Position numbers and translations under genes: made by a program. Below are positions 41,116-49,898 of a stretch of DNA of 64,000 nt, in pieces (position 1 is the stretch's first letter; each line of letters begins with the position of its first letter). The stretch comes from YC2-FULL-38-9 sp964629635. GTDB taxonomy: Bacteria > Patescibacteriota > Microgenomatia > UBA1406 > GWC2-37-13. The notes under the pieces were generated by a model. That model was not told the DNA's origin and searched no databases. It saw only the letters and a program-made list of their open reading frames with translations. The stretch covers positions 496,001-560,000 of the forward strand of contig CAZVQS010000001.1 of NCBI GenBank assembly GCA_964629635.1. The letters are read 5' to 3'.

Positions 41116-41796
41116 TTAGTCTTTCACTTTTTGCTTGAACAGTTTTTCGACGCCGCCCTTTTCTTTGGGTTTGCTTCCCTGATAAACTACGGCACCGCGG
41201 TTTATGATCACGACTTTATCCGCAATCTCCTCAACTTCCGAGAGGATGTGGGTTGAAAATATGATCGTTTTCCGTCGGGAAAGTTTTTTGATGAGGCGGC
41301 GTATGGATTCCTGTTCGATGGGATCAAGCCCGGATGTGGGCTCATCCAGTATAAGTATATCGGGATTTCCGCAAAGGGACGCGGCAAGACCCACCCGCTG
41401 CCGGTATCCCCGGGAGAGTTCCTCGATTTTTACATTGGTTTTTTCCTCAAGGGATACGGATGCGACGATTGACGCAAGGTCCGTTTCCTTTTTCACGGCG
41501 GCGACGAACGACAGGTATTCGCCGACTTTCATGTCAGGATACAGGGGATTGTTTTCCGGAAGATAGCCGGCATTTTTGAGGATACCCATCCGGTTTTTGG
41601 CCGGGTCTATCCCGTTGACGCGGACGGAGCCGCCGGTTGGGGACAGGTATCCGAGGATGAGACGCATGGTGGTCGTTTTCCCCGCGCCGTTGGGCCCAAG
41701 GAATCCGACGATTTCGCCCTGTTTCGCATCGAATGAAATGTCTTTCAGGGCGTGGGCGCTGCCGAACTTTTTCGCAAGGCCATCAACCGATATCAT
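41116..41796 (-). CDS. ABC transporter ATP-binding protein, GldA-like
   Basis: 226 residues. Walker A GPNGAGKTTT, Q-loop LPENNPLYPD, signature LSRGYRQRVGLA, Walker B ILILDEPTSGLDP, and the H-loop STH. It is shorter than GldA (~300), lacking the C-terminal domain. First gene of the exporter operon; the -10 TATAAC lies 8 bases before the ATG, so it is probably leaderless. Confidence 0.93.
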   Translation of the reverse strand: MISVDGLAKKFGSAHALKDISFDAKQGEIVGFLGPNGAGKTTTMRLILGYLSPTGGSVRVNGIDPAKNRMGILKNAGYLPENNPLYPDMKVGEYLSFVAAVKKETDLASIVASVSLEEKTNVKIEELSRGYRQRVGLAASLCGNPDILILDEPTSGLDPIEQESIRRLIKKLSRRKTIIFSTHILSEVEEIADKVVIINRGAVVYQGSKPKEKGGVEKLFKQKVKD

Positions 41797-41843
41797 AGAA
41801 TCAAGTTATAGCACAAAGCTGAAAAAATGGCAAATAAAATGCC

Positions 41844-42446
41844 TTATACCAGGGAGAAGTTGCGCTCCACTTCCTGCCAGTCAAGGTTTTCCATGAACGC
41901 CTCTATGTAGCTGCCGCGGTTCACTCCGTAGTCCGCAAAATACGCGTGCTCATAGGTGTCAAGCGCAAGAATTGGCTTGGTTTCCCAGGTCAGGTATGTG
42001 TTTTGCGAATCGCCCACATAATTGAACAGCCGTTTTTCCCTCGTGTTCCAGGCGGTCCAGACCCATCCGCGGGCCGCGATACCGGAGGCCTTCAGGTCTT
42101 TCCGGTATGCATCGAAGGACCCGAAATCAGCGTTGATCTGGGTCATGAGGTCTTTTTTTGGTTCTCCCCCCTGTCCCCCCAGGTGGCCGAAGTAGATTTC
42201 GTGGTTGATGATTCCGCCCCATGCGAAGGACAGCTCTACCTTGAGCTCTCGGATAGGCGAGTATACCTGGTTTGCGGCAGCGTAGTCCTCGTCCTTGAGG
42301 CCTGCAAGCAAGCCGTTTATTTCGTTATATTTCTTGACGTATCCCTGGTACAGCTTGAGATGCTCCTCGACGGTTTTTTTCGTAATCCCTTTCATGGAGT
42401 AGATGGAGTCCCTGAAGGATTTGGGCTGGACGGTAATGCTTTTCAT
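41844..42446 (-). CDS. sodB: Fe/Mn superoxide dismutase
   Basis: 200 residues. Metal ligands are visible: His in EEHLKLY, His in INHEIYF, Asp and His in ALDTYEHAY. The GHLGGQGG segment and Trp-rich GWVWTAW are family features. No signal peptide, so cytoplasmic. Iron versus manganese cannot be decided from sequence alone. Single gene; it indicates exposure to oxygen. Confidence 0.93.
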   Translation of the reverse strand: MKSITVQPKSFRDSIYSMKGITKKTVEEHLKLYQGYVKKYNEINGLLAGLKDEDYAAANQVYSPIRELKVELSFAWGGIINHEIYFGHLGGQGGEPKKDLMTQINADFGSFDAYRKDLKASGIAARGWVWTAWNTREKRLFNYVGDSQNTYLTWETKPILALDTYEHAYFADYGVNRGSYIEAFMENLDWQEVERNFSLV

Positions 42447-42533
42447 AGTGTGTTGATAATGCGAACTGATAATATATTACAAGTAAAGTAATAGTTATAT
42501 TAAACCCCATGCTGATGCGGATGTCAACCTGAA

Positions 42534-43223
42534 TTATGTAAGAAGATCGGGCCTTTTTTTCTTTGTTTCCCGGAGAGCCATATCGGAGCGCCATGTTTCT
42601 ATTTCTTTGTGATGGCCGGAAAGGAGTATGTCCGGCACTTTTTTCCCGTCAAATTCCTCGGGGCGCGTATACTGCGGATACTCAAGAAGCGTCTTTCCCC
42701 CGGCCTCCGAGAAGCTCTCTATCCGGGTCGCTTCGTCCTTCTTGAGCACTCCCGGTATCAGGCGGATTACGGAATCGGTTATTGCGGCCGCTGCGATTTC
42801 CCCGCCGGTCATGACAAAGTCTCCCAAAGACACTTCCTCATCCACATAGTCAAGAAACCGTTCGTCCACCCCTTCATAATGGCCGGCAACGACGATGAGG
42901 TGTTCCGTTTTGGAGAACCGCAGGGCGGTTTCCTGTTTGTAGGGCGCGCCCTTGGCGGACGTCAGGACGACGTGCGGTTTTTTGCCCGGTGCGTTTGTTT
43001 TTGCGGCTTCGAGCGCGCGGTGCAATACGTCAACCCGCAGCACCATGCCGACACCGCCTCCGTATGGCTTTCCGTCGACCGTGCCGTAGGAGTCGGTTGC
43101 GAAATCGCGAAGTTGAATAAGCTCCACATCGGCGAGTCCCTTTTCAACCGCCCGCTTAATGATGCTTTCCCGGACAAACCCCGCGATCATGTCGGGAAAC
43201 AGGGTGATGACGGATATTTTCAT
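42534..43223 (-). CDS. trmD: tRNA (guanine-37-N1)-methyltransferase
   Basis: 229 residues. SPOUT trefoil-knot signatures: ITLFPDMI, DGKPYGGGVGMV, VVAGHYEGVDERF, EVSLGDFVMTGGE, EYPQYTRPEEF and VLLSGHH-type PDILLSGHHKEIETWR. It methylates G37 of tRNAs reading CUN, CCN and CGG to prevent frameshifts. Usually linked to rpsP/rimM/rplS; none is here. It starts 1 base before the end of the EamA gene. Confidence 0.95.
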   Translation of the reverse strand: MKISVITLFPDMIAGFVRESIIKRAVEKGLADVELIQLRDFATDSYGTVDGKPYGGGVGMVLRVDVLHRALEAAKTNAPGKKPHVVLTSAKGAPYKQETALRFSKTEHLIVVAGHYEGVDERFLDYVDEEVSLGDFVMTGGEIAAAAITDSVIRLIPGVLKKDEATRIESFSEAGGKTLLEYPQYTRPEEFDGKKVPDILLSGHHKEIETWRSDMALRETKKKRPDLLT

Positions 43224-43224
43224 T

Positions 43225-43629
43225 TCAGAGCGAAATAACTACGAATCCGGCAAGCATGAGGATGCTGCCGATAACGGCCTTGATGGTGAGGGTTTCCTTG
43301 AGGAATACGATACCCATGATGATCGAGCTTATCGGCATGGTGAGCGCGGCCAAAGTGGCAAGGATTGCGCTCGGGCTTTTCTGGATCCCTTTCACGAAAA
43401 GCATCTGGGCAAGGAAAAGGGAAGTGAATGCGAGAACTCCGAGGACAATCCAGTCCCGGGCCGTGAATTTTTCACTCGTAAAAAGGAAGGTCGGCGCGTA
43501 AAAAATCGCGGCAATGATGCTCGTGACCGCGGTGATTACGAACGAATTCTGGGTGGGGAAGAACTTGCGTATGAGAATAAGCTCAAGCGCCCACATAAAA
43601 TTTGCGATGATGATGTAGACTATTCCCAT
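43225..43629 (-). CDS. Half-size EamA (DMT) transporter
   Basis: 134 residues, four to five membrane segments, one EamA repeat (IIANFMWALELILIRKFF ... AALTMPISSIIMGIVFLKETLTIKAVIGSILMLAGFVV). Ordinary EamA proteins have two repeats (~300 residues), so this one should act as a dimer. The -10 TATAAT lies 7 bases before the ATG and overlaps the opposing yidD promoter region. It is followed by trmD 1 base later. Confidence 0.82.
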   Translation of the reverse strand: MGIVYIIIANFMWALELILIRKFFPTQNSFVITAVTSIIAAIFYAPTFLFTSEKFTARDWIVLGVLAFTSLFLAQMLFVKGIQKSPSAILATLAALTMPISSIIMGIVFLKETLTIKAVIGSILMLAGFVVISL

Positions 43630-43650
43630 AGGGTATATTATACATCACCT

Positions 43651-43890
43651 ATGATCAAGAAAGCCGTGCTGGGACTTATCCGCGTATACCAGAATACGTC
43701 GTTTCTCCATACCCAGATCGCGCGCATGCTGTTTCTGACCGATGCCGCATGCCGCTTCACTCCCACCTGTTCACGGTATACGTATGCGGCAGTCGACAAA
43801 TACGGCGTCCTGCGCGGACTGTTTCTTGGTTTGAAACGCATTCTCCGGTGCCACCCCTGGTCAAAAGGAGGATACGATCCCCTTACTTGA
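43651..43890 (+). CDS. yidD: Membrane protein insertion efficiency factor YidD
   Basis: 79 residues from ATG 43651. LIRVYQNT, C-RFTPTCSRYTYAAVDKYG and GLKRILRCHPWSKGGYDPL are the complete YidD signature, including its conserved cysteines. The protein helps YidC insert membrane proteins. It normally sits between rnpA and yidC; here it is 20 kb from yidC, beside clpB. Confidence 0.93.
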   Translation: MIKKAVLGLIRVYQNTSFLHTQIARMLFLTDAACRFTPTCSRYTYAAVDKYGVLRGLFLGLKRILRCHPWSKGGYDPLT

Positions 43891-43892
43891 TC

Positions 43893-43921
43893 TTGACTTT
43901 TTTCTGGTCCCCTCCTATAAT
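43893..43921 (+). promoter_or_regulatory. clpB promoter
   Basis: TTGACT (43893-43898), a 17-base spacer, TATAAT (43916-43921). Transcription would start near 43928, inside the CIRCE-like element. Confidence 0.75.
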
Positions 43922-43947
43922 TAGCAGAGTTAGTATTATAGTGCTAA
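43921..43947. promoter_or_regulatory. CIRCE-like operator (HrcA site)
   Basis: TTAGCAGAG-N9-TAGTGCTAA. The CIRCE consensus is TTAGCACTC-N9-GAGTGCTAA: same 9-9-9 spacing, six outer bases matched on the left and eight of nine on the right. It overlaps the -10 end and transcription start of clpB, as expected for HrcA repression of a heat-shock gene. Confidence 0.75.
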
Positions 43948-43950
43948 ACT

Positions 43951-46092
43951 ATGGAAATGAAATACCAGCCTCCCCAGGACGAGGGGGATATTCTTGAAAC
44001 ATACACCATCAATCTTACCAGGCAAGCAAAAGAGGGAAAGATTGACCCGGTTATCGGCAGGGATGCCGAAATACGGAGGGTTATCCAGATTCTTTCCCGC
44101 CGTACCAAAAATAACCCAGTCCTTCTCGGCGACCCGGGCGTGGGCAAGACGGCGATCGTTGAAGGGCTCGCTTTACGCATTGTCGCAGGCGACGTACCCG
44201 ATACCCTCAAGAACCGGCAGCTGCTTTCCCTTGATCTTGCCGGCATGCTTGCGGGCGCCAGCTATCGGGGTGAGTTCGAGAACCGCCTGAAAAAAACCCT
44301 CACAAAAATAGAAAAAGGGGAGGGGAAATACATCCTGTTTGTCGACGAACTCCATACGATCGTCGGAGCCGGGGGAGCGGAGGGAGCGGTTGACGCGAGC
44401 AACATGCTCAAGCCCGCCCTTGCCCGCGGACTGCTCCATGCCATAGGCGCAACCACGGTGCGCGAGTACCGCCAGTATATCGAGAAGGATGCAGCGCTTG
44501 AGCGCCGGTTCCAGCCGGTGTACATCGACGAGCCGAGCATGGAGGACAGCATCTCGATCCTGCGCGGCATCAAGGAAAAATACGAAGTGCACCACGGAAT
44601 CAAGATATCGGACGACGCGCTCATTGCCGCGGTTACCCTCTCAGTGCGCTACCTGTCCGACCGGTTTTTGCCTGACAAGGCGATAGACCTGGTGGATGAG
44701 GCTGCTGCAAGTGCGAAGATAGAGATCGACTCCCTTCCCGAGGAACTTGACGTGATGAAACGCAAAATTACCCAGCTTGAGATCGAGCTGGCCGCCCTCA
44801 AGAAGGAAAAAGGGCTTGATGTACGCAAAAAAAGCCTGGAGGACGAAAAAAAGAAACTGAAACAGGAGTTTGACAAACTTCATGCGCAGTGGCAGGAGGA
44901 AAAAGGGATAATCGGCGCCCTCCAGAAACACCGCCTAGCGCTTGACCGGCTTCGGCTGGAGCTTGAAAAAGCTGAGCGGGAAGTCATGCTTGAAAAAGCG
45001 GCGGAACTGAAATACGGCACAATACCGGAGGAAGAAAAGAAAGTGAAGGAGCTTGAGGCGAAATGGAAAAAACTGCCGGGCGACGGAAGGCTCCTGAAAG
45101 AGCAGGTTACCGAGGACGACATCGCAACGATCGTATCCCGTTGGACCCATATTCCCGTATCGCGGCTCCTGGAAACGGAATCCGCAAAGCTTGAACGCCT
45201 TGAGGATGAGTTGAGGCGGAGGGTTGTCGGGCAGGAGGAAGCGCTTTCCCGCATCGCACGGGCTATCAGGCGCTCGCGCGCGGGACTGTCGGACGAGGGA
45301 AAGCCCATCGGTTCCTTCCTGTTCCTGGGGCCGACCGGCGTCGGTAAAACGGAGACGGCAAAAGCGCTTGCTTACAGCCTCTTCAATGACGAAAAATCAA
45401 TGGTCCGCATCGACATGAGCGAGTACCAGGAAGCGCATACCCTGGCTCGCCTTATCGGTGCACCGCCCGGATATGTCGGGTATGAGGAAGGGGGCCAGTT
45501 GACCGAGGCGGTGCGGAGGAAACCCTATTCGGTTGTTCTGTTTGACGAGGTGGAGAAGGCGCATCCGCAAATTTTCAACGCGTTTCTCCAGATACTGGAT
45601 GACGGACGGTTGACCGACGGAAGGGGGCGCACGGTGAATTTCCGCAATACCATCATCATCCTCACGTCAAACCTCGGGAGCGAACTGTTTGCGACCGTAC
45701 CGGAGTCGAAGGAGCGAAACGCAAAAATCCTTGAATCGGTAAAGAAGTTTTTCAAGCCCGAATTTCTCAACCGGCTGGACTCGGTCATCATATACCACAG
45801 CCTGAACGAAGCGATGATGAAAGAGATCGTGAAAATACAAATCGAAGACCTATCCAAACGGCTCGCCCGTCAATCCCTTGTTCTGGAGGTGACGGAGAAC
45901 GCGGCAAAGTACCTTACCGCAATCGGTTTCGATGAGGTATACGGCGCGCGTCCTTTGAAGCGTATCCTGAACGAACAGATTACGGATGAAATCGCGCTTC
46001 AGATAATTGAGGGCAGGATAAAAAAAGGGGACCGTGTTGCGGTCGATTACCGCCAGAATAAAATGGAAGTTAAAGTCAAGAAACCGAACTGA
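43951..46092 (+). CDS. clpB: ClpB-type disaggregase lacking the N-terminal domain
   Basis: 713 residues. AAA-1: LLGDPGVGKTAIVEG, ILFVDELHTIVGAG. Coiled-coil middle domain ~270-390. AAA-2: FLGPTGVGKTETAKAL, VVLFDEVEKAHPQIFN, and sensor-2 GARPLKRIL. Full ClpB is ~860 residues; the ~145-residue Clp_N domain is absent, as in the short form made from an internal start elsewhere. The long middle domain and lack of an IGF/L ClpP loop favour ClpB over ClpA/C. Heat-shock control through the CIRCE-like site is likely. Confidence 0.88.
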   Translation: MEMKYQPPQDEGDILETYTINLTRQAKEGKIDPVIGRDAEIRRVIQILSRRTKNNPVLLGDPGVGKTAIVEGLALRIVAGDVPDTLKNRQLLSLDLAGMLAGASYRGEFENRLKKTLTKIEKGEGKYILFVDELHTIVGAGGAEGAVDASNMLKPALARGLLHAIGATTVREYRQYIEKDAALERRFQPVYIDEPSMEDSISILRGIKEKYEVHHGIKISDDALIAAVTLSVRYLSDRFLPDKAIDLVDEAAASAKIEIDSLPEELDVMKRKITQLEIELAALKKEKGLDVRKKSLEDEKKKLKQEFDKLHAQWQEEKGIIGALQKHRLALDRLRLELEKAEREVMLEKAAELKYGTIPEEEKKVKELEAKWKKLPGDGRLLKEQVTEDDIATIVSRWTHIPVSRLLETESAKLERLEDELRRRVVGQEEALSRIARAIRRSRAGLSDEGKPIGSFLFLGPTGVGKTETAKALAYSLFNDEKSMVRIDMSEYQEAHTLARLIGAPPGYVGYEEGGQLTEAVRRKPYSVVLFDEVEKAHPQIFNAFLQILDDGRLTDGRGRTVNFRNTIIILTSNLGSELFATVPESKERNAKILESVKKFFKPEFLNRLDSVIIYHSLNEAMMKEIVKIQIEDLSKRLARQSLVLEVTENAAKYLTAIGFDEVYGARPLKRILNEQITDEIALQIIEGRIKKGDRVAVDYRQNKMEVKVKKPN

Positions 46093-46477
46093 CCGGAGCC
46101 GGCGCCTGTGCTTTTTTAAGCTTCAGGAACAGGATGAGTGTCGCTGCCGCGAAAATGAGGGCCGCAGTGCCTGATACTATTGCGATATAAAGCAGCGTGT
46201 TTTTCCCGTTTTTGAGTTCCTCCTGGGTTGAGGTAAGCAGATTGTTTGCGCCCTGGCAGTTTTTCAGAAGGGTTTCAGTCCGCGTTTTTTCGTCCCTGCA
46301 TGTGTCCAAAGCCTTCGTATCGGTTTTATCCACGACAACCGTTTCCCCCTGTTTCTGTCCCGGCATATTGTAGTTGAGATCGCCGATGACCGCATGAGCA
46401 GGGGCTGCCGTTAACAAAAAGAAACAGATGAAAACGCCACCTGTCATGAAGATGCGGGACGCCTTTTTGAAGAGCAT
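46076..46477 (-). CDS. Unknown exported protein with C-terminal membrane anchor
   Basis: 133 residues. Signal peptide (basic start, ~12-29 hydrophobic, AHA-V cleavage site), a polar domain with two Cys (DTCRDEK, KNCQGAN) in a helical region, then a membrane helix (~97-119) and a short Lys/Pro tail. No family recognised. Its 3' end overlaps clpB by 17 bases; its -10 box TATAAT shares bases with the divergent 46501 promoter. Confidence 0.55.
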   Translation of the reverse strand: MLFKKASRIFMTGGVFICFFLLTAAPAHAVIGDLNYNMPGQKQGETVVVDKTDTKALDTCRDEKTRTETLLKNCQGANNLLTSTQEELKNGKNTLLYIAIVSGTAALIFAAATLILFLKLKKAQAPAPVSSVS

Positions 46478-46485
46478 ATATTATC

Positions 46486-46493
46486 ATTATAGT
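46486..46493. promoter_or_regulatory. Overlapping divergent -10 boxes, both leaderless
   Basis: Minus TATAAT (46491-46486), 8 bases before ATG 46477; plus TATAGT (46488-46493), 7 bases before ATG 46501. The two hexamers share four base pairs, so the two genes must compete. Confidence 0.5.
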
Positions 46494-46500
46494 TGACTCT

Positions 46501-48207
46501 ATGGAAATGGTGGTAAAAAAACTCACGCTTGTTCTAATCTTTGTTTTTCTGCTTTCGATAACCCTGACGACAAGCACGGATTTTTCCCAGGATCTGGGCA
46601 GGCACCTGGCTATCGGGAGCATCATCCTCAAAACAGGCAGCGTGCCGTCAACAAACCTGTTTTCTTACACGAACCCGGCATTTCCCTTTACCAATCACCA
46701 TTGGCTTTCCGAGGTCCTGTTTTCGCTTGCCTTAACCGGTGCCGGTTCCGGGGGCCTCATGATCCTGAAAGTCGCATGCATCATCGCTTCCGTGTATTTG
46801 GCGCTGCGGGCCGGACGCAGGTACGGCATACTTGTTTCCTCCTTCGTCTCGCTTGCACTCATCCCGCTTCTTTTTGAACGGCTCGATGTAAGGCCGGAAC
46901 TTTTCGGGTACTTTCTGTTTTCGCTCATGCTGTATATTCTCTTTTTCGCACAGGGGAAACGGGCATTTGCAGTCCTTCCCCTCGCAATCGCTTTATGGAG
47001 TAATCTCCACATATCGTTTGTGTTCGGCTTATTCCTGCTTTTCGTATATGCGATATTCCATTTCCACCGGGCAAAAGCCGGGGAGCGCATGTGGGTGGTC
47101 GTTTCGTTTGCCGCCGCTTGCCTGAACCCGCAGGGTGTAGCGGGGGCTTTGTACCCGTTCCGGATATTCGGTAACTACGGATATTCCATTGTCGAAAACC
47201 AGAATATGTTTTTTCTCAACTCGCTTATGCTCAACTACCATGTGAGGTACTACTTCCTGCTTATTCCCGTTATCGTGGGTGCTCTGCTTGTACTGGTTGC
47301 GCGCAGGAGATATTGCTTCGCGGTACTGCTGGGGGTCTTTTTCGTCTTGCCGGTGTGGCAGATACGGCACCTTCCCTTTTTCGTGTTCACGGCGATACCG
47401 ATTGGGACCGTTGCCGCCGCGGATATCGTTTTGCTTCTTCGCGAGCCGTTTGCCCGGATCCGGGAGACGATTCGCGAATACGGATTTGCCGTTTTTGCGG
47501 TTTTGTCGCTTGGCCTGACAGTCCTTGCCGCAAGCAATGCACCGTATCGCGTCATGGATATCGACAAATCGTTCGGAATCGGGTTTGTCGAGCGGGAAAA
47601 GGGCGCAGCGGATTTCATCCGGAAAAACAAGCTCCCCGGTAACCTGTTCAACAATTTCGATATCGGCGGGTATGCGATTTACCGGCTGTATCCCGACTAC
47701 CGGGTGTTCGTCGACAACCGGCCCGAGGCGTATCCGGCCGATTTTTTCCGGGACACCTACATAAAACTCCAGGTTGATGATGCCGTGCGCAAAAAGGTGT
47801 TTTCGCAATACGGCATCCATACGGTTCTTTTTACCCATACGGACATTACCCCGTGGGGGAGGGCATTTATGGAGCACATACTCAAGGATCCGGATTGGAA
47901 ACTGGTTTTTGCCGATGATGCCGCGTTTGTCCTGACTGATGCAAAAGGATTCGCTGACGTGCGGTCGTATGATGCGCGTTTGGCGCGGCTCATGGACGTA
48001 AAAACCGATTACCTGTCCCAGCTCCGTCTCATGAGCATGTACCTGAAAATAGGCAGATCCGATCTTGCCAAACGTTCTTTTACGCGGGCAAGCGCCCAGA
48101 ACGGATCGTCTTGCATGATAAAACGGATACGGTACGAAAGCGACACCGATCCGTTGCGCGACCTGAAAGGGGAAAATATACGGAGCGGTTCATGGTGGTG
48201 CTTTTGA
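46501..48207 (+). CDS. Large polytopic membrane protein, GT-C-like
   Basis: 568 residues: about ten membrane segments (to ~345), then a ~200-residue extracytoplasmic domain. The first loop (TDFSQDLGRHLAIGSIILKTGSVPSTNLFSYT) has the acidic/GR arrangement of membrane glycosyltransferases, and NHHWLSEVLF follows. The C-terminal part (FNNFDIGGYAIYRLYPDYRVFVDNRPEAYP) matches a pattern I know from uncharacterised GT-C-like proteins in CPR and other phyla. Likely transfers a sugar from a polyprenyl carrier outside the cell; substrate unknown. Confidence 0.6.
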   Translation: MEMVVKKLTLVLIFVFLLSITLTTSTDFSQDLGRHLAIGSIILKTGSVPSTNLFSYTNPAFPFTNHHWLSEVLFSLALTGAGSGGLMILKVACIIASVYLALRAGRRYGILVSSFVSLALIPLLFERLDVRPELFGYFLFSLMLYILFFAQGKRAFAVLPLAIALWSNLHISFVFGLFLLFVYAIFHFHRAKAGERMWVVVSFAAACLNPQGVAGALYPFRIFGNYGYSIVENQNMFFLNSLMLNYHVRYYFLLIPVIVGALLVLVARRRYCFAVLLGVFFVLPVWQIRHLPFFVFTAIPIGTVAAADIVLLLREPFARIRETIREYGFAVFAVLSLGLTVLAASNAPYRVMDIDKSFGIGFVEREKGAADFIRKNKLPGNLFNNFDIGGYAIYRLYPDYRVFVDNRPEAYPADFFRDTYIKLQVDDAVRKKVFSQYGIHTVLFTHTDITPWGRAFMEHILKDPDWKLVFADDAAFVLTDAKGFADVRSYDARLARLMDVKTDYLSQLRLMSMYLKIGRSDLAKRSFTRASAQNGSSCMIKRIRYESDTDPLRDLKGENIRSGSWWCF

Positions 48208-48296
48208 TACTGCGGAGCGGTATTACGATGCGTAAACTTCTTTTTGTTGCATACAGTCCCTTGCGGGGTGCGGAAACCTGTTTTTACCATTGATAC

Positions 48297-49382
48297 ATGG
48301 ATGATGAAACCTTGTATTCCATGGCTTTTTCCCACTGCCTGACGATCGGACCGGTGCGGTTTTCCCACCTGCGCAAAAAGTACGGGAATGCGAAAGAGGC
48401 GTATTTCGCCCGGGGAGTTGAACTTATCCGCCTGATCGGGGCAGGCCCCGCATCGCGGTTCTGTTCATTCCGCAGGAACTTCGACCCCGAAAAAACAGGC
48501 AGGCTTATCCTGGAAAAAGGCATAAAGGTTCTCTGCGCCCGAAGCAGGGAGTACCCGGCCCCGCTTCTCCATATCGACGATCCGCCCATATGTCTCTACA
48601 TGAAAGGAGGTCTCCAAAACGGACCCGTACCGGCAGCAAGCGTTGCGATTGTCGGGAGCAGGAAACCGACTCCGTACGGGCTTCTGGTGGCGAACCGTTT
48701 TGCCGCCGAACTGGGGGAGCGGGGCATAACCGTCGTGTCGGGAATGGCAGCAGGTATCGATACGGCCGCGCACCGGGGGGCGCTCCGGTCAGGCGGCTAT
48801 ACGGTTGCCGTGCTCGGATGCGGGATCGATGTCGTATACCCCGCTTCAAACGGTTCGCTCTACCGCGAAATCGCCGGTCGGGGTGCCATCCTTTCGGAGT
48901 TTCCGCCGGGAACCCGTCCGCGCAGGGATTTTTTTATCATGCGCAACCGGCTCATATCCGGGCTTTCGCTGGGCGTCATCGTTGTTGAGGGTGCGTGCAA
49001 TTCAGGATCCCTCATTACCGCACGGTACGCCGCGTCCCAGGGAAAGGAGGTGTTTGCCCCGCCGGTCCCCCTTACTTCATACCTTTCGGAAGCGCCGAGC
49101 ATATTGCTGAAGCAGGGGGCGGTGCTTGCAACCTGCATATCGGACGTGCTTGAGGGCTTGGGGATGAAGGATGAAACCATAACAAAAACCGGACCGGCTC
49201 TCACCTCCGGGGAAGAGCAGGTGGTGCGCGTTCTTTCATCGCGCCCGCTGACGGCGGATGAGCTCGCGCGCGAAACAGGGGAGGCGGTCAACGTGCTCTC
49301 CGGCACCCTGTCGCTTCTTGAACTGAAAGGAGTCGTGCAGAAAAACAGTGAAGGGAAGTATGAAATGCCGTCAGGCGTTTGA
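48297..49382 (+). CDS. dprA: DNA-processing protein DprA
   Basis: 361 residues. Rossmann-like core: GSRKPTPYGLLVANRFAAELGERGITVVSGMAAGIDTAAHRGAL, VLGCGIDVVYP, LSEFPPGT-P-R--F--RNRLISGLS, VVEGACNSGSLITA. An N-terminal helical (SAM-like) domain and a C-terminal winged helix (LTADELARETGEAVNVLSGTLSLLELKGVV) complete it. It loads RecA on incoming single-stranded DNA during transformation. RecA, RecX and ComM are 3-7 kb away. Its 3' end overlaps rpiB by 12 bases. Confidence 0.95.
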   Translation: MDDETLYSMAFSHCLTIGPVRFSHLRKKYGNAKEAYFARGVELIRLIGAGPASRFCSFRRNFDPEKTGRLILEKGIKVLCARSREYPAPLLHIDDPPICLYMKGGLQNGPVPAASVAIVGSRKPTPYGLLVANRFAAELGERGITVVSGMAAGIDTAAHRGALRSGGYTVAVLGCGIDVVYPASNGSLYREIAGRGAILSEFPPGTRPRRDFFIMRNRLISGLSLGVIVVEGACNSGSLITARYAASQGKEVFAPPVPLTSYLSEAPSILLKQGAVLATCISDVLEGLGMKDETITKTGPALTSGEEQVVRVLSSRPLTADELARETGEAVNVLSGTLSLLELKGVVQKNSEGKYEMPSGV

Positions 49383-49823
49383 GGTGGTCTGGTCAAGCTC
49401 CTTTATCCTTCTCAAGTATTTTTCCTCCTGATGGGAGGGCGTGTTGAGGAACACTTCAATAAGTTCTTTAGACGATTCGAAATCGACATAGTCTGAAGGG
49501 ATTGCCAATACGTTGATATGGTCGTTTTCCCGCGCGTGTTTCACCTGTTCCTGCTTGAATCCGATCGCGCACCGTATGCCGTTGAAACGGTTTGCGACGA
49601 TCGATACGCCGACGCCCGAGCCGCAGATGACGATGCCAACGTGCGCTTCAGCATTCTGGAGCACCGCCTGAGCTACCTTGCGGCCAAAAAGGGGATAGTC
49701 GTCGACCGGATCGTACTGGTAATTGCCCAAATCCTCAATGCGGATATTTTTTTCCTGGAGATATTCGATAATCTTATTTTTCAGCTCAAACCCCCGGTGG
49801 TCTGCAGCGATGAAGATCGTCAT
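49371..49823 (-). CDS. rpiB: Ribose-5-phosphate isomerase B
   Basis: 150 residues from ATG 49823, chosen because a TATACT box lies 8 bases upstream and the homology starts at once (IFIAADHRGFELK). Active-site features: CGSGVGVSIVANRFNGIRCA (Cys/Ser) and RENDHINVLAIP (His). Interconverts ribose-5-phosphate and ribulose-5-phosphate, needed for nucleotide synthesis. Confidence 0.95.
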   Translation of the reverse strand: MTIFIAADHRGFELKNKIIEYLQEKNIRIEDLGNYQYDPVDDYPLFGRKVAQAVLQNAEAHVGIVICGSGVGVSIVANRFNGIRCAIGFKQEQVKHARENDHINVLAIPSDYVDFESSKELIEVFLNTPSHQEEKYLRRIKELDQTTSNA

Positions 49824-49856
49824 TACGAATAAGTATAGCAGATTGTTATTTTTCAA

Positions 49857-49890
49857 CAAAAAACCCCCCGCCACAGCGGGAGGTTTTTTA
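49857..49890 (-). terminator. Intrinsic terminator after the HU gene (symmetrical)
   Basis: A-run, stem with CCTCCCGC and GCGGGGGG arms (one G-U), loop TGTG, then TTTTTT on the minus strand. A matching A/T symmetry means it could also work on the plus strand. Confidence 0.85.
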
Positions 49891-49898
49891 TAAAAAAA

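Noticed and set aside
49824..49874. 17-residue extension of RpiB
   Set aside because: It overlaps the promoter and part of the HU terminator region. RpiB proteins start at the (M)-x-IAADHRG motif.
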